Assembly: GCA_030407315.1 (NCBI GenBank)
Contig: JALQPE010001823.1
Span: 186,001 to 250,000, forward strand
Direction of reading: 5' to 3'
Source: Asparagopsis taxiformis
Lineage: Eukaryota > Rhodophyta > Florideophyceae > Bonnemaisoniales > Bonnemaisoniaceae
Length of the DNA: 64,000 bases
Positions within the stretch are counted from its first letter, which is position 1. The number at the start of each line of letters is the position of its first letter. The notes beneath the pieces are model-generated. The model made no database searches, was not told the origin of the DNA, and saw nothing but the letters and a program-made list of their open reading frames with translations. Positions 48,450 to 57,815 of the stretch are shown here, piece by piece. The position numbers and the translations under genes were made by a program.

Positions 48450-51400
48450 GTTGACTGCCTGTAAAGTTTATTCAGTTCTTTGGAAAGTTGTAGTGGTGAC
48501 ATTGTTACACTTTGCAAGCGGCAATCGGCATGATCATGTATGCCTATGAGCTGGGAAAAGCGCTTTGATCCGATTGGTAAGAAGCTGACTCCTCTGAAAT
48601 TATAACCTTGATTTGACGTGAAAGTAATGCACCGTGATGAATGGTGTACATTAATGCAATCCGGATATACCCTCACTGAAAGGGTCTTTTGGAACACCCA
48701 AGCAATTTTTTAAATGGTTAAATATGCTTAAATCTTACTGTCAGATTCGAGGCTAAGCTCCGTAGAAAGCCTAATGTCTCTCGAAGACACCGGGCGCTGT
48801 AGAACGTAAATTGGACAAATTTGGAACAGGATTATACACGAGACGAAAAAATAGAAACTCTATCCACAAGCTCCACTATAATCTCTGTCATGCAATCCCA
48901 CGTGGCGCTGCGGCCTTGCGCGAAGTGCAATGGCGCAAAGTTTGTAATTTATTTTCATATTTATAACTGGAGGAATTTGGCAATAGCCATATGGCTATTT
49001 TGTGACCAATTTTGTGCAGCGGCGGTGCTAGCACGACACAGGCATTTGGCCTACTGCGTTCGACGGAGACAAGAAGGCTGTTAGTGAAGATTACTACATT
49101 TTAGCTTACAGACAGTTGGAATCGAAACATCTACAGCATTTTCGGAAAACCATAAGAAAAGGAGGAAGTTACTCGATTTTATCACCGTCACCATCACGAT
49201 GAGACTTAGAACGTCACGGCAGAGCGAAAAGACAGCTGTCTCCCTTCTTTCGAAAGAGCGTAAGGCAATAAATACTCGCTGAGCTCGCAAATTGATGTTG
49301 CTCTTGAAATTTTTCTTGAGGAGCAGTGGTGCTGAAATGCACTTTACTGCAAATCTAGTACATTTCTTAAGGGGTTTGCCGAGCTGGAAAGAATCTTCAG
49401 ACAAAACTAGAATTCCGCTAGACGGATCTGGTGCCTCGGGAAATGCATGTAGCTAAAATTTGCAACAATAGAGAACTTGGAGAGACATCGAGACTTTACA
49501 GTTTTGTAGTAGGTATTTTGGGCTTGCCCCGCATTGGTACGTGCTGCCACATGATTGACCAAGTCTCTGCCCAGGACTCGCCAGTCAGGTAGGCCGTACA
49601 GCTGTCCACGAGGCACACGTGTAGGGACCTCCCTCACTGTTAGCTACCTTACAGGTGAGATGAGAGCTTACCGGACCTCGGGTCCACTATGACTGACCCA
49701 CACGGGGTAATTTATTTTGACCGAGCGCCTTTACACTGTAAACTATTAACATGTATTACACCACCTGTATTCTATGCAATGATCTTGCACCTGCCGATCC
49801 GGCTACAACAAATACTATTGGACAACCAGTTGGGTTCATGCAGCTCGCATACACACCCTAATCACTAGCCAACAGTGCAACTTTATTTGGACTAATAGTA
49901 TTTAAGCCCCTCCGACTAGCGGAGGGCGCCTAACCTGAAAAGGAAACGTAAAGTTATTGGGACTTATAACCCCATTAACCCAGCACCTCGCGGGCTTGCC
50001 GTTCATCTCAGTTCGGGATTACCTCTTCTTGAGACAACGCTCCCATCAGCTTCGTGGCTCTATATTTTCCGCCCCTTGCTCCATCAATACGCTCAGCGCA
50101 TGAGCACCCTCCCACTTAACGTCTACCATTGGATTAGCACCATTGCAAAGCAGCGTGAATCTCATGGATTCGTTTGCTCTACTGCTTACCTCGCTACCGA
50201 GTCTGGGGACCCTGTAAGCATCTAGCTACTACACATGTGACCACAGGATTCTAGACGGATCGTCTGTGTGGGACTTGTCCCGTATGGCGCTGTGAAGGGG
50301 CGTGAAGGGATGCCTCTCAGGAGGACAGAAAGGCCGCAAGAGAAGGGTCGCATGCAGATGACGCTCGCGAGTGTGAATGGCTATTCGGCAAATAATTAGC
50401 CGCGAAGAGCCGCGTCGCCAACCCGCTCGCAGCTGTGACGTGGCAGAGTAATTGTCGCTCAAGGGTGAATGGGCGCGAGCCGCCTTGCATTGGCACGGGG
50501 CCAGATGGCCTGCGCTGGACCCTCCCGCGGGATTGCAACGTGTATGAGTTAGGCGCGCTTAGTTGCACAAGTGTGCGTGTGGGCTCGACCCGTCCGTTAC
50601 AGTTGCGCACGTGTATGTTATACCGGCCGTTTCTATTAGTTACACGTAGCAACGTAGCAATTTATTCTGCGAGGCCCCTGGGCCGTATAAACACCCCAAA
50701 AGGTCCATTGGCTGCCGGACCAGGACTATCGGTCCTGGACTGGTCTGGGCAGCCTCGTTGACCATTTAAGGTCACTTGGCTGGCAACTAATCTATAATAA
50801 AGTCAGATTGTTTCGGTTCAAATCCTTTGGCCGTGGTCGTTTACCTTACAACTAATCGGTGGTGGCAGTTCCTTCACAGGATACCAACCGCTCAGTTTCG
50901 ATCTCCAATTGGGGACCGCTCGCACTTGTCCCCAATTGCCCGCCATGGGACTCCTCCGGCGGGAGTGCACGTGGATTGCCCTAGGGCATTTCGTCTCCAC
51001 GGTAGTGGAACACCTTCCCGCTTCTTTTATCGCCGCCAGTCGACCGGGAGTGGCCTTCCGCACACTGGAACAAGGCTACCGGCCGGGAACGCTGTCGGTT
51101 CGGCACCCCCAGCCGGTCAACCGAGCCAACGCCTGTGGGCTTCTCAATCGGTCTCGACCGCAGCCGCAGGCGGTATCAAAGTTGCGGAATCCGCAGTGTG
51201 GGCTCACAGGCGTGGAGCCGACCACAATTCCCCGCGGGGATCCATCGCGCTAAGCGCCTAGTTAACCCTTGAGTGGGTTGAGGACGGCCACGGCCGATAG
51301 ATCCCTCCGGCAGGCTAGATACAGACGTCCCGAACCCCGCTATACCACCCGCTACCGGGTTGGGAGACAGGTGTCCGGGCTCCGGGGGATCGATCCACCC

Positions 51401-53104
51401 GACACAGCCCTCGGGCTACCAGGATCGCATGAGGCATCGGCTTCATGGAATCGGCGCTCTCACAGGTGAGTTCGAGTCGTTATCCCTATCCTCTTATCCT
51501 CCTTGGAGGTATAATCTATCTAAAAGGGATAAGTTCCTACACGGTGGCTCGCCGATTTGGCTTACACCCAAGGCTTCCTGTTTTCGAATCGATAAAGCTA
51601 TTGAACTACACTCACAGTGCGTAGCGGGATCCATACTTCAGGACTCGAACGGAGTTGCTGTCCGTGGTATTTGGCCGATCGCCTCGATTTTCATCGGGAT
51701 AGATCGACTGGTGGCGAAGACCGCTTCTGCTGATGAGGCCACGTCGGCTTCGGCGTCCGCTGAAGGTGGCAACGGATTCGAATTCCGGCAGACTCAACCA
51801 GCGACAACAGTGTACGATCATTGCTGTCGCATGCACGCTGGCGACCGGCACACGTCTGCAGCAAGCGAGATGGCACGCGTCCATCGTGCCAACGGTTTTA
51901 CATGCACAGAAAACAAGTTCCTATCCTATTGGAGGACGTTACGTGTCTTTTTGACATTGTAATGCGACTCCATCGCGGCTAAATAGGTATTGGCGTCGTG
52001 CTAGGAGGGAAAGGGGAAAATCATCGAACGAGTAACGTGCCCAAGTCTACGACTGACTTCCTACGTTTTACGTTTACGTTTCGACCTAGCGAGGTTTTCG
52101 TCTTCGTCAAGCTGCGCACTCTCTACCTACTGCCACACGTGAGGCCGATCGAGTTTCGTGCCAATGGGCTTGATAGAGAGCGCCTTCGGTGACGTGCCAC
52201 CCTCGTTTGTTGAATTTAATCCTCGCGTGGAACATTTCGTCGTCACGCTCGTGTTTACCTGCTAACCTACTCCACCCTTTCTACTTTTCTACTAATACAG
52301 TCAAAGAACAGCAGGTTTCACTGTGCGTTCGCTCTTCTTAGGAAAGCGTGTCCCGGAGCTCGTACCAGCTACTTGTAGAGAACGCTTTGAACTACTTCTG
52401 CGATTGGCCGTCAAATAAATTTTGTACTACAACACGAGGGTAACCGAAGTGTCCTTCTACTGTTGTCAATGGACAGGCGAAATAAATCTACAGTAGGGCA
52501 GTCAGAAAACCTTAATTGCGGTGCGTAGTATACGCAGTGTCAGTGTCTTGTGCATCAGCCCTAGTGCAAACTACAGTGTTTCAGTGGTTCTACGGGTCAC
52601 ACGGCCGGTGTTGTATAGTGACTGGAGTATGAATTTAGTAAACTTCTGAAGAGCAAAAGTTCCAAATTAAAATACTTGTTCTGCATCATCTCATGCAAGG
52701 CGACTTGCCATGTGGCATTGCACCACACTAAGGTTCTCTTACAATAAAAAGAGTTGCAGATGACGTGCGATGGTGTGGAGAAATGTGTTGCTGAAGCACA
52801 AAGTCGAGCTTGTCTTTGAAACTTGTTTTTCTTTGAATTTCAGTTTTGACAAACTATTAATACCACTGATGATACATGACATCGTTCGAAAATGGACAAT
52901 GGACAAAGTATCCTCATGATATTGTCCACGTTTGGCTCACTTGCTTCCCTTCTTACGGTAGTTGACTGTCTGCTCAACTGCAATTCGCCTAGCGCACGGC
53001 GGAGGAACAGCCTCCGCCGAGCTTCTCTCCTGATACTTAGTACGCCTTCCTCTCTGTTTTAGAGGATGAAAGAACGAAGGGGGAGAGAGGTAAGAACAAT
53101 AAAT
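48450..53104. other. 4.7-kb gene-poor, probably repeat-derived stretch
   Basis: No coding frame with a domain. The base composition shifts abruptly: a GC-rich block covers about 50250-51480 within AT-rich surroundings. It may be decayed transposon or retroelement DNA, but no reverse transcriptase, integrase or rRNA signature is seen. A 9-bp direct repeat TACCTTACA occurs at 49645-49653 and 50842-50850, and a 9-bp-stem hairpin lies at 52997-53019. Both are described as findings. Confidence 0.4.
52997..53019. repeat. 9-bp perfect hairpin beside the transposon
   Basis: CGGCGGAGG, a 5-nt loop AACAG, then CCTCCGCCG. It lies about 85 bp outside the left transposon end. Possible roles are a transcription end, a MITE remnant or an unrelated hairpin. 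No decision is possible from sequence alone. Confidence 0.5.
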
Positions 53105-53123
53105 GACCAGTGTCTATCGGACA
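53105..53123. repeat. Left terminal inverted repeat
   Basis: GACCAGTGTCTATCGGACA. It pairs with the reverse complement of 55908-55926 with one mismatch (C/T at position 4). Confidence 0.8.
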
Positions 53124-53312
53124 AGTGGCCTCACATGAGGCCACTTTTTACCACCCTAGTTAAAATTGAAAAAATAAACGATTAGCTCCAATTTTGCCAC
53201 TAGAAGACTCGCCGGCGAGATTGATGGTGTGGCAGGGCAGAGTGAATGCGGAATTTTAATTCTCACGTCAGCAAACCACGACAACTCCATTGCAATCCCG
53301 AAATCACAAAAA

Positions 53313-55250
53313 ATGGTGAAACCACTTGATTGTCGCCAAGTTGTCGGAAACGGGGTCCTCGCCCCTGCCAGACAACTGACATATATCTCCAAGTGTCGCA
53401 GGATGTATGGCGCCGGATGGAAGACAAAGATGATATCCGGAACTTTCATTCGAGTCATTAAAGAGAGAGGCAAAAAGCGATTGATGACATCAATCAAGGC
53501 TGAGTGGGAGCTGGCTGGTGGTAACAAGGTGAAAGCCCTGCGTCTCTGCAGTGTGAAGGCACCTGCCGATGATATAGAGGAACAAGTAACAGAAGGAGGA
53601 GATCAAGCTCAAGAGACTGGGAGTGACGAGAATGAGCCCGAAAAATCAGATGCAGTCACGCCGCAAGAACGTGACATGAGTACGAGTGTTAATACACTGC
53701 CATGTGACACTGGATCAACCGGTGAGCCAATTGTCATCTGCAATGACGTGGAATGGACTGTGTGTGATGTATCAATGCAACTGAATGGTTGGCGCCCCAC
53801 TCGGCCGTGGAAGGCGATTGGTCCATTGGATGAGATAATATCTGAAGGACACGGCCCATCAGATATGACACCGTATAACTATTTCCAGTTGATGTTTCCA
53901 ATGGGATTTTTGAGCACTATCGTCTCATACTCCAATTTTGAGCTGGAAAAGCGGAATCTCAAACCTACTTCGCTGCGCGAGATTTTGAAGTATTTTGGAG
54001 TAATTGTACTCATCTCACGATTTGAGTTCAGTGGGAGGCGCTCACTCTGGAGTAGTCAGTCTGGGACTAAATACATCCCCGCACCGATGTTTGGACACAT
54101 TATGTCACGCGAACGGTTTGAAGAGCTGAGACAGTAAGTGACTTACTCCAAGGTTCGTGACGAAACTGACCGTTGGGGTGTCATATCTGAGTTTATCACC
54201 GCCATCAATGACCACAGAAGCTCTCAGGTATTCCCTTCCGATTCGATATGTGTGGATGAGAGTATGTCAAGGTGGTATGGTCTTGGAGGTGACTGGATCG
54301 ACATCGGACTCCCACATTACGTTGCAATGGACTGTAAGCCCGAGAATGGATGTGAGTTTAAAACTGCATCATGTGACATCAGTGGCATCATTCTAAGGAT
54401 GGATGTCGTGATGTCAGCCGAGGAGACACGTGGAAAAGCATTCGAGTCCGAAACGACGCATGGTGCTGCCGTCACATTAAGGCTCGTCAAGCCATGTTTT
54501 TATACACACCGCCTCGTGTATGCTGATTCATACTTTTCCTATGTTGAAACGGCAGAAATACTCTTCAAGCCTGGACTACGTTTCACTGGTGCCGTCAAGA
54601 ATGCCACAAAGGGATACCCGCTTCAGCTTCTGTCACACTTGGAGATCGCGGGAGAGGGTGAACACGTGTCTATGGTTTCTAAAGATAGGAATGGTCCTGA
54701 TCTGATGGCAGTGATGTGGATCGACCGTGACAGAAGGTACTTCATTAGTACAGCTGGTAATATCCAGCCTGGGACGCCAATATTCCGAAAGCTTTATCGA
54801 AGCAGGAATGGCAGGACATGGAAGGAAGAAATTGATATTCCGATCCCACAAGTATGTGAGACCTATTATGCGACTTGCTCGCAAGTTGACCGTCACAACC
54901 GATGTAGCCAAGACGACCTTATGCTGGAGAAGAAATTTGAAGAGATGGAATGGTTAGCCCGTATCAACACGTCACTTTTGGCCATAGGCGTCGTGGATGC
55001 ATGGAAGATGTACTGTGGAGCCATGCATAACAGGGGCAGGATGAAAACTCATCAGTTCTATACCCAATTGGCTGAAGGACTGATTGACAACTCCATGGAT
55101 GCAATTGGATTACGTCAGCGAGAATCAGATGCACCTGATATGGGAGAGATGGAGAGCGGTAGTGGCACTGGAACTCATTTGACACCGACTACTCGAACTC
55201 GCAGGAATTCCAATGGTAGGCATAGAAATGCTATCTATCAACGTCGCTGA
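53313..55250 (+). pseudogene. piggyBac-like transposase, one in-frame stop
   Basis: The frame is continuous from 53229 (first ATG 53313) to 55250 except for TAA at 54135-54137. The same frame continues on both sides, so it is a nonsense change and not a frameshift. Before the stop: a basic N-terminus and MTPYNYFQLMFPMGFLSTI, LREILKYFGVIVLISRF. After it: the DDE_Tnp_1_7 catalytic Asp residues in CVDESMSRWYG (D at 54255), YADSYFSYVETAEIL and MWIDRDRRYF, and a conserved GGDWIDIGLPHYVAMDCKPENG. These motifs match a transposase type common in stramenopiles and other algae. The stop overlaps a GTAAGT word (54134-54139), but removing an intron there would delete conserved residues, so mutation is more likely. 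Probably inactive or recently inactivated. Confidence 0.82.
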
Positions 55251-55907
55251 GATATTTGCAAGGGAGCAAAGAAGTCGAATTTCGTATGATCTACTTGCAA
55301 ACGACTATACCAAAAGGAAGTCTTTATCTGTCACCATCAGACTGTTCATGATTGCTTCAGAAAGCATGTCGAGATGTGTCACGATCTTTCCTATGAAGGT
55401 CTTTTTTTCTAGGTTTGATCTCTCTATGGGTGCTTTAAACGTGTTTTAGTCACGCATTGATGTCCAAAATAGAAAAATGAGGTACTCCTTTAGCCCCCTC
55501 CGATTCGGACTGGTGTTCTCGCTTTGCTCAGTAAACTTCTGCTATGGCGGAATTCCTCTTTATGAAATGTCACCTTATACTGTCTCATGTTCAAGTGGGC
55601 GCGTAAGCATCCTAAAGCAGAAGCTGCAACTATGAATCGGCGAGTTCTCCGAAGAGAATTTTCGAGCTGCCTAAGCATCTCAGCGAGGAGTCGAACCTCC
55701 GCCCTCTGGCTTTCCCGAGAGGCGTTAACCACTCATCCATGCGAGGAAAGGTGTCCGACTGGGATGCAATGCTTTATTGAATGCAATGCTCACGTAAGAA
55801 GTTTTATAAAAGCGATATAAAGCCGGAATGCTAAATTCTAATAATTTCTAGTAATTTTTTTCTGCCTCATATGAGGCCAGGATTGACCTCATATGAGTAA
55901 ATTTCAG
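55251..55907. other. Right non-coding arm of the transposon
   Basis: 657 bp between the transposase stop and the right inverted repeat. It includes the tRNA-like sequence near 55682-55745 and the two subterminal palindromes at 55864-55897. No frame with a domain is seen. Confidence 0.4.
55682..55745 (-). other. tRNA-derived sequence with pol III A and B boxes
   Basis: Read on the minus strand, it has an A-box-like TGGATGAGTGG (rc of 55729-55739) and a perfect B box GGTTCGACTCC (rc of 55687-55697), 31 nt apart. A tRNA D-arm-like AGTGGTTAACGC and a T-loop TTCGACT are visible. The acceptor and anticodon stems pair poorly, so it is not an intact tRNA. It may be a tRNA pseudogene or a SINE head. 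A class II Ser/Leu type would have a variable arm; I cannot assign an anticodon. Confidence 0.4.
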
Positions 55908-55926
55908 TGTCCGATAGACACTAGTC
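55908..55926. repeat. Right terminal inverted repeat
   Basis: TGTCCGATAGACACTAGTC, the reverse complement of the left end at 53105-53123 with one mismatch. Confidence 0.8.
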
Positions 55927-56259
55927 TGGACGAAGTTTGCTGGACTGGGTCGAGTGTTCCTACGCCTTGCGTGGCCTCCTCATCTACTGAAAAGTATTAT
56001 CTTGTGAGTTCATTGTGAGCCAATCAGCTCAACGCTCTTATTGCCCATGCGCTTTTCCTTCCTATCACGGTGGCTGGGTCCGCCGTTGGAATTGCGGCGC
56101 CACACTTAAAGACAGCCTGTGACGACAAATATTGATCAAGGACAACGCTCAATCACAAAATTCCAATATATTTGAACAAAAAACGCCGAGATTCACACTT
56201 CATCTGATCATCATTCATAATACATCTTCCAACATGCAACCGTCGATGTATTTGTCATT
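55927..56259. other. Upstream region of sulfotransferase copy 2
   Basis: 333 bp between the transposon end and the ATG. No separate gene is seen, but a short frame from 56234 overlaps the start (listed separately). Confidence 0.35.
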
Positions 56260-56290
56260 ATGCGCACATCTCGCACGCAAGTCTGGTTAA
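56234..56290 (+). CDS. Overlapping upstream ORF of sulfotransferase copy 2 (18 codons)
   Basis: ATG at 56234 opens an 18-residue frame that ends at TAA 56288-56290, 28 bp past the main ATG at 56260 and in a different frame. If it is in the transcript, ribosomes that start there would bypass the main start, so translation may be low. Only a frame; no transcript data. Confidence 0.3.
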   Translation: MQPSMYLSLCAHLARKSG

Positions 56291-57411
56291 TCCGCTTCTT
56301 CTTGTCATGCACCTTCATCTTCTCATTATCGTTCCTCCAGCGCGTGAGCTACCGAATTTCGAAATTCCCACCCTCCCGCGAGAATCGCACAGTAGAAAAT
56401 GCCCTACGACCACATGTGGACAATCCGTGCATCGGACGCCCGACCCCAGTACCGATACCACCCGATAGGAAAACACCCGGCTTGTTTTTTCTTCACATAC
56501 CTAAAGCGGCCGGCTCTCTGATGTTCAACCTGGTAACCCAGTATGCCGAAAAAACACACGGTCTCCCCTGCCAGTTCTTGTTCGACGGCAATCGTAAAGG
56601 AGCCGGTCACTACGACACGAGCACCGTCAAGCTTCCCCAATTCCTCAAAAAGTCCATAGAATGGCAAGCGCATGACGCTTTTCGCGCCAAGGACATCACC
56701 CGCAAGGAGCAGCTCTATCAGCGAGGCGCCTGTCGCTCCGTGCGTGGTCATGTAACCTATCGTCTTCGCGATGTGCTGCAGGTGCCGTATATTTCTGTCA
56801 CGATTGTGCGTGATCCGCTGCAGAGATTCCTGAGCATGTATGATTTTGTTCACTTTCTCGTAAGGACGCAGCCACGCATCACAGGATGGGACCCTTGGGT
56901 TACAGGAAAGTCTCTACAGGAGGATTTAGCCAATTCGTCATCGATTCTCAACAGAGCCTTCTACAAGGATGGTTGTTGGTCTACGACAGACAATGCAGGC
57001 TTCTCATTTCACTTTTATGGCGTTTTGCATCAGTTGTCGGGAATAGACCCTTTGTTTGTCGGCGATGGTAATCCGCGTCAGTTTGCAATTGCAAATGCAC
57101 AACATATGGCAGACGTGGCTAAGGATAATTTGTGCAGTTCTCATATTGTTGGCTCGCAACGTTATATGAAACGCACTTTAAACGCCTTTTTCCAAACTAT
57201 GAGCCCGTATGTACAGTGGACTGATGAAGAGCAGAAATATTTCAAGAACCATATCTTTAACTTAACTCCTAACAAAACGAGTCGCAATATCGATGATCAT
57301 GTGCCACCGCATGTTCATGCCGAATTAGAACGCAGATTTCATCAGGAGATCCAAGTTGTGCAATTTGCAGAACAGGTTATGGCCTATCGAGAATCAATTT
57401 CACAGGTGTGA
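56260..57411 (+). CDS. Type II membrane sulfotransferase, copy 2
   Basis: 383 residues. Signal-anchor at about 10-30 (LIRFFLSCTFIFSLSFLQRV). PAPS sites: FFLHIPKAAGSLMFNLV (79-87 core) and TIVRDPLQRFLSMYDF (181-195). Conserved with copy 1: CxGRPTP, GACRSxRGHVTYxLRD, GFSFHFYGVLHQLSGI, VAKDNLCSSHI, SRNIDDH. The 5' loop has KAAGS where copy 1 has KTAGT, both acceptable in the family. The shorter stem before the catalytic domain is the main difference. The pair is separated by 7.8 kb of repeat-like DNA, so I infer a duplication with later transposon insertion. A Golgi role in sulfating matrix galactan is inferred from the red algal context, not shown. Confidence 0.82.
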   Translation: MRTSRTQVWLIRFFLSCTFIFSLSFLQRVSYRISKFPPSRENRTVENALRPHVDNPCIGRPTPVPIPPDRKTPGLFFLHIPKAAGSLMFNLVTQYAEKTHGLPCQFLFDGNRKGAGHYDTSTVKLPQFLKKSIEWQAHDAFRAKDITRKEQLYQRGACRSVRGHVTYRLRDVLQVPYISVTIVRDPLQRFLSMYDFVHFLVRTQPRITGWDPWVTGKSLQEDLANSSSILNRAFYKDGCWSTTDNAGFSFHFYGVLHQLSGIDPLFVGDGNPRQFAIANAQHMADVAKDNLCSSHIVGSQRYMKRTLNAFFQTMSPYVQWTDEEQKYFKNHIFNLTPNKTSRNIDDHVPPHVHAELERRFHQEIQVVQFAEQVMAYRESISQV

Positions 57412-57815
57412 ATTCAACATCCAGTTACTCCAAATTCGCATAGTCATCGGCTTTCTGAAATGGGGACCATGACCATACTTCTTGTCACAATCGGACACTG
57501 TAATATTTCTGATCTGTGCTGAGCAGCGTCATCATGTCTTTAGATGTTTATATTTACACTCACAAAACAACAATGGGTATGGTATAGGAGGCGAGGTGCG
57601 CGCTCATTTGCATCTGTACCAAACTATAAGAAACAAGATATCTAAATTTGTACATGTCTTGGTGATTCTACCTCAAAGTCTCACTTGTTGATTTTGCCTT
57701 CACAGACGCCGATTCATACCAACTTCCATCAATTGTTAATCCACTGTCTGTATATACTCACCCATGTCCCTCGTCGATTCCATCAGTATAGTGTGTATAA
57801 CGTCTGCTCACTGCG
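57412..57815. other. Convergent 3' region, sulfotransferase 2 and PEX12 genes
   Basis: 404 bp between convergent genes, AT-rich. No gene is seen. Confidence 0.35.

Larger units (their letters stand above)
53105..55926 (+). mobile_element. piggyBac-like (DDE_Tnp_1_7) transposon with terminal inverted repeats
   Basis: A 2.8-kb element. Terminal inverted repeats are GAC(C/T)AGTGTCTATCGGACA: left 53105-53123, right 55908-55926 in reverse, 19 bp with one mismatch. Just inside are subterminal palindromes, CCTCA-TGAGG type: left GTGGCCTCACATGAGGCCAC at 53125-53144, right GCCTCATATGAGGC at 55864-55877, and a second CTCATATGAG near 55888-55897. The body carries a transposase frame (53313-55250) with one in-frame stop. 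The flanks do not show a TTAA duplication, so either the ends differ from classic piggyBac or the insertion is old. A tRNA-like sequence sits in its right part. It lies between the two sulfotransferase genes. Confidence 0.82.

Noticed and set aside
50800..50835. B-box-like GGTTCAAATCC suggesting a tRNA
   Set aside because: No matching A box or acceptor stem; the T stem does not pair.
49638..50850. An LTR with TG...CA ends
   Set aside because: It starts TGTTAG and ends TTACA, but no second LTR copy, clear primer site or reverse transcriptase is seen in the window.
50827..51261. 144-residue frame in the GC-rich block
   Set aside because: Composition-driven; no domain and overlapping frames of similar length in other registers.
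51721..51790. Hammerhead-like CTGATGAG word
   Set aside because: No GAAA partner and the stems do not pair.
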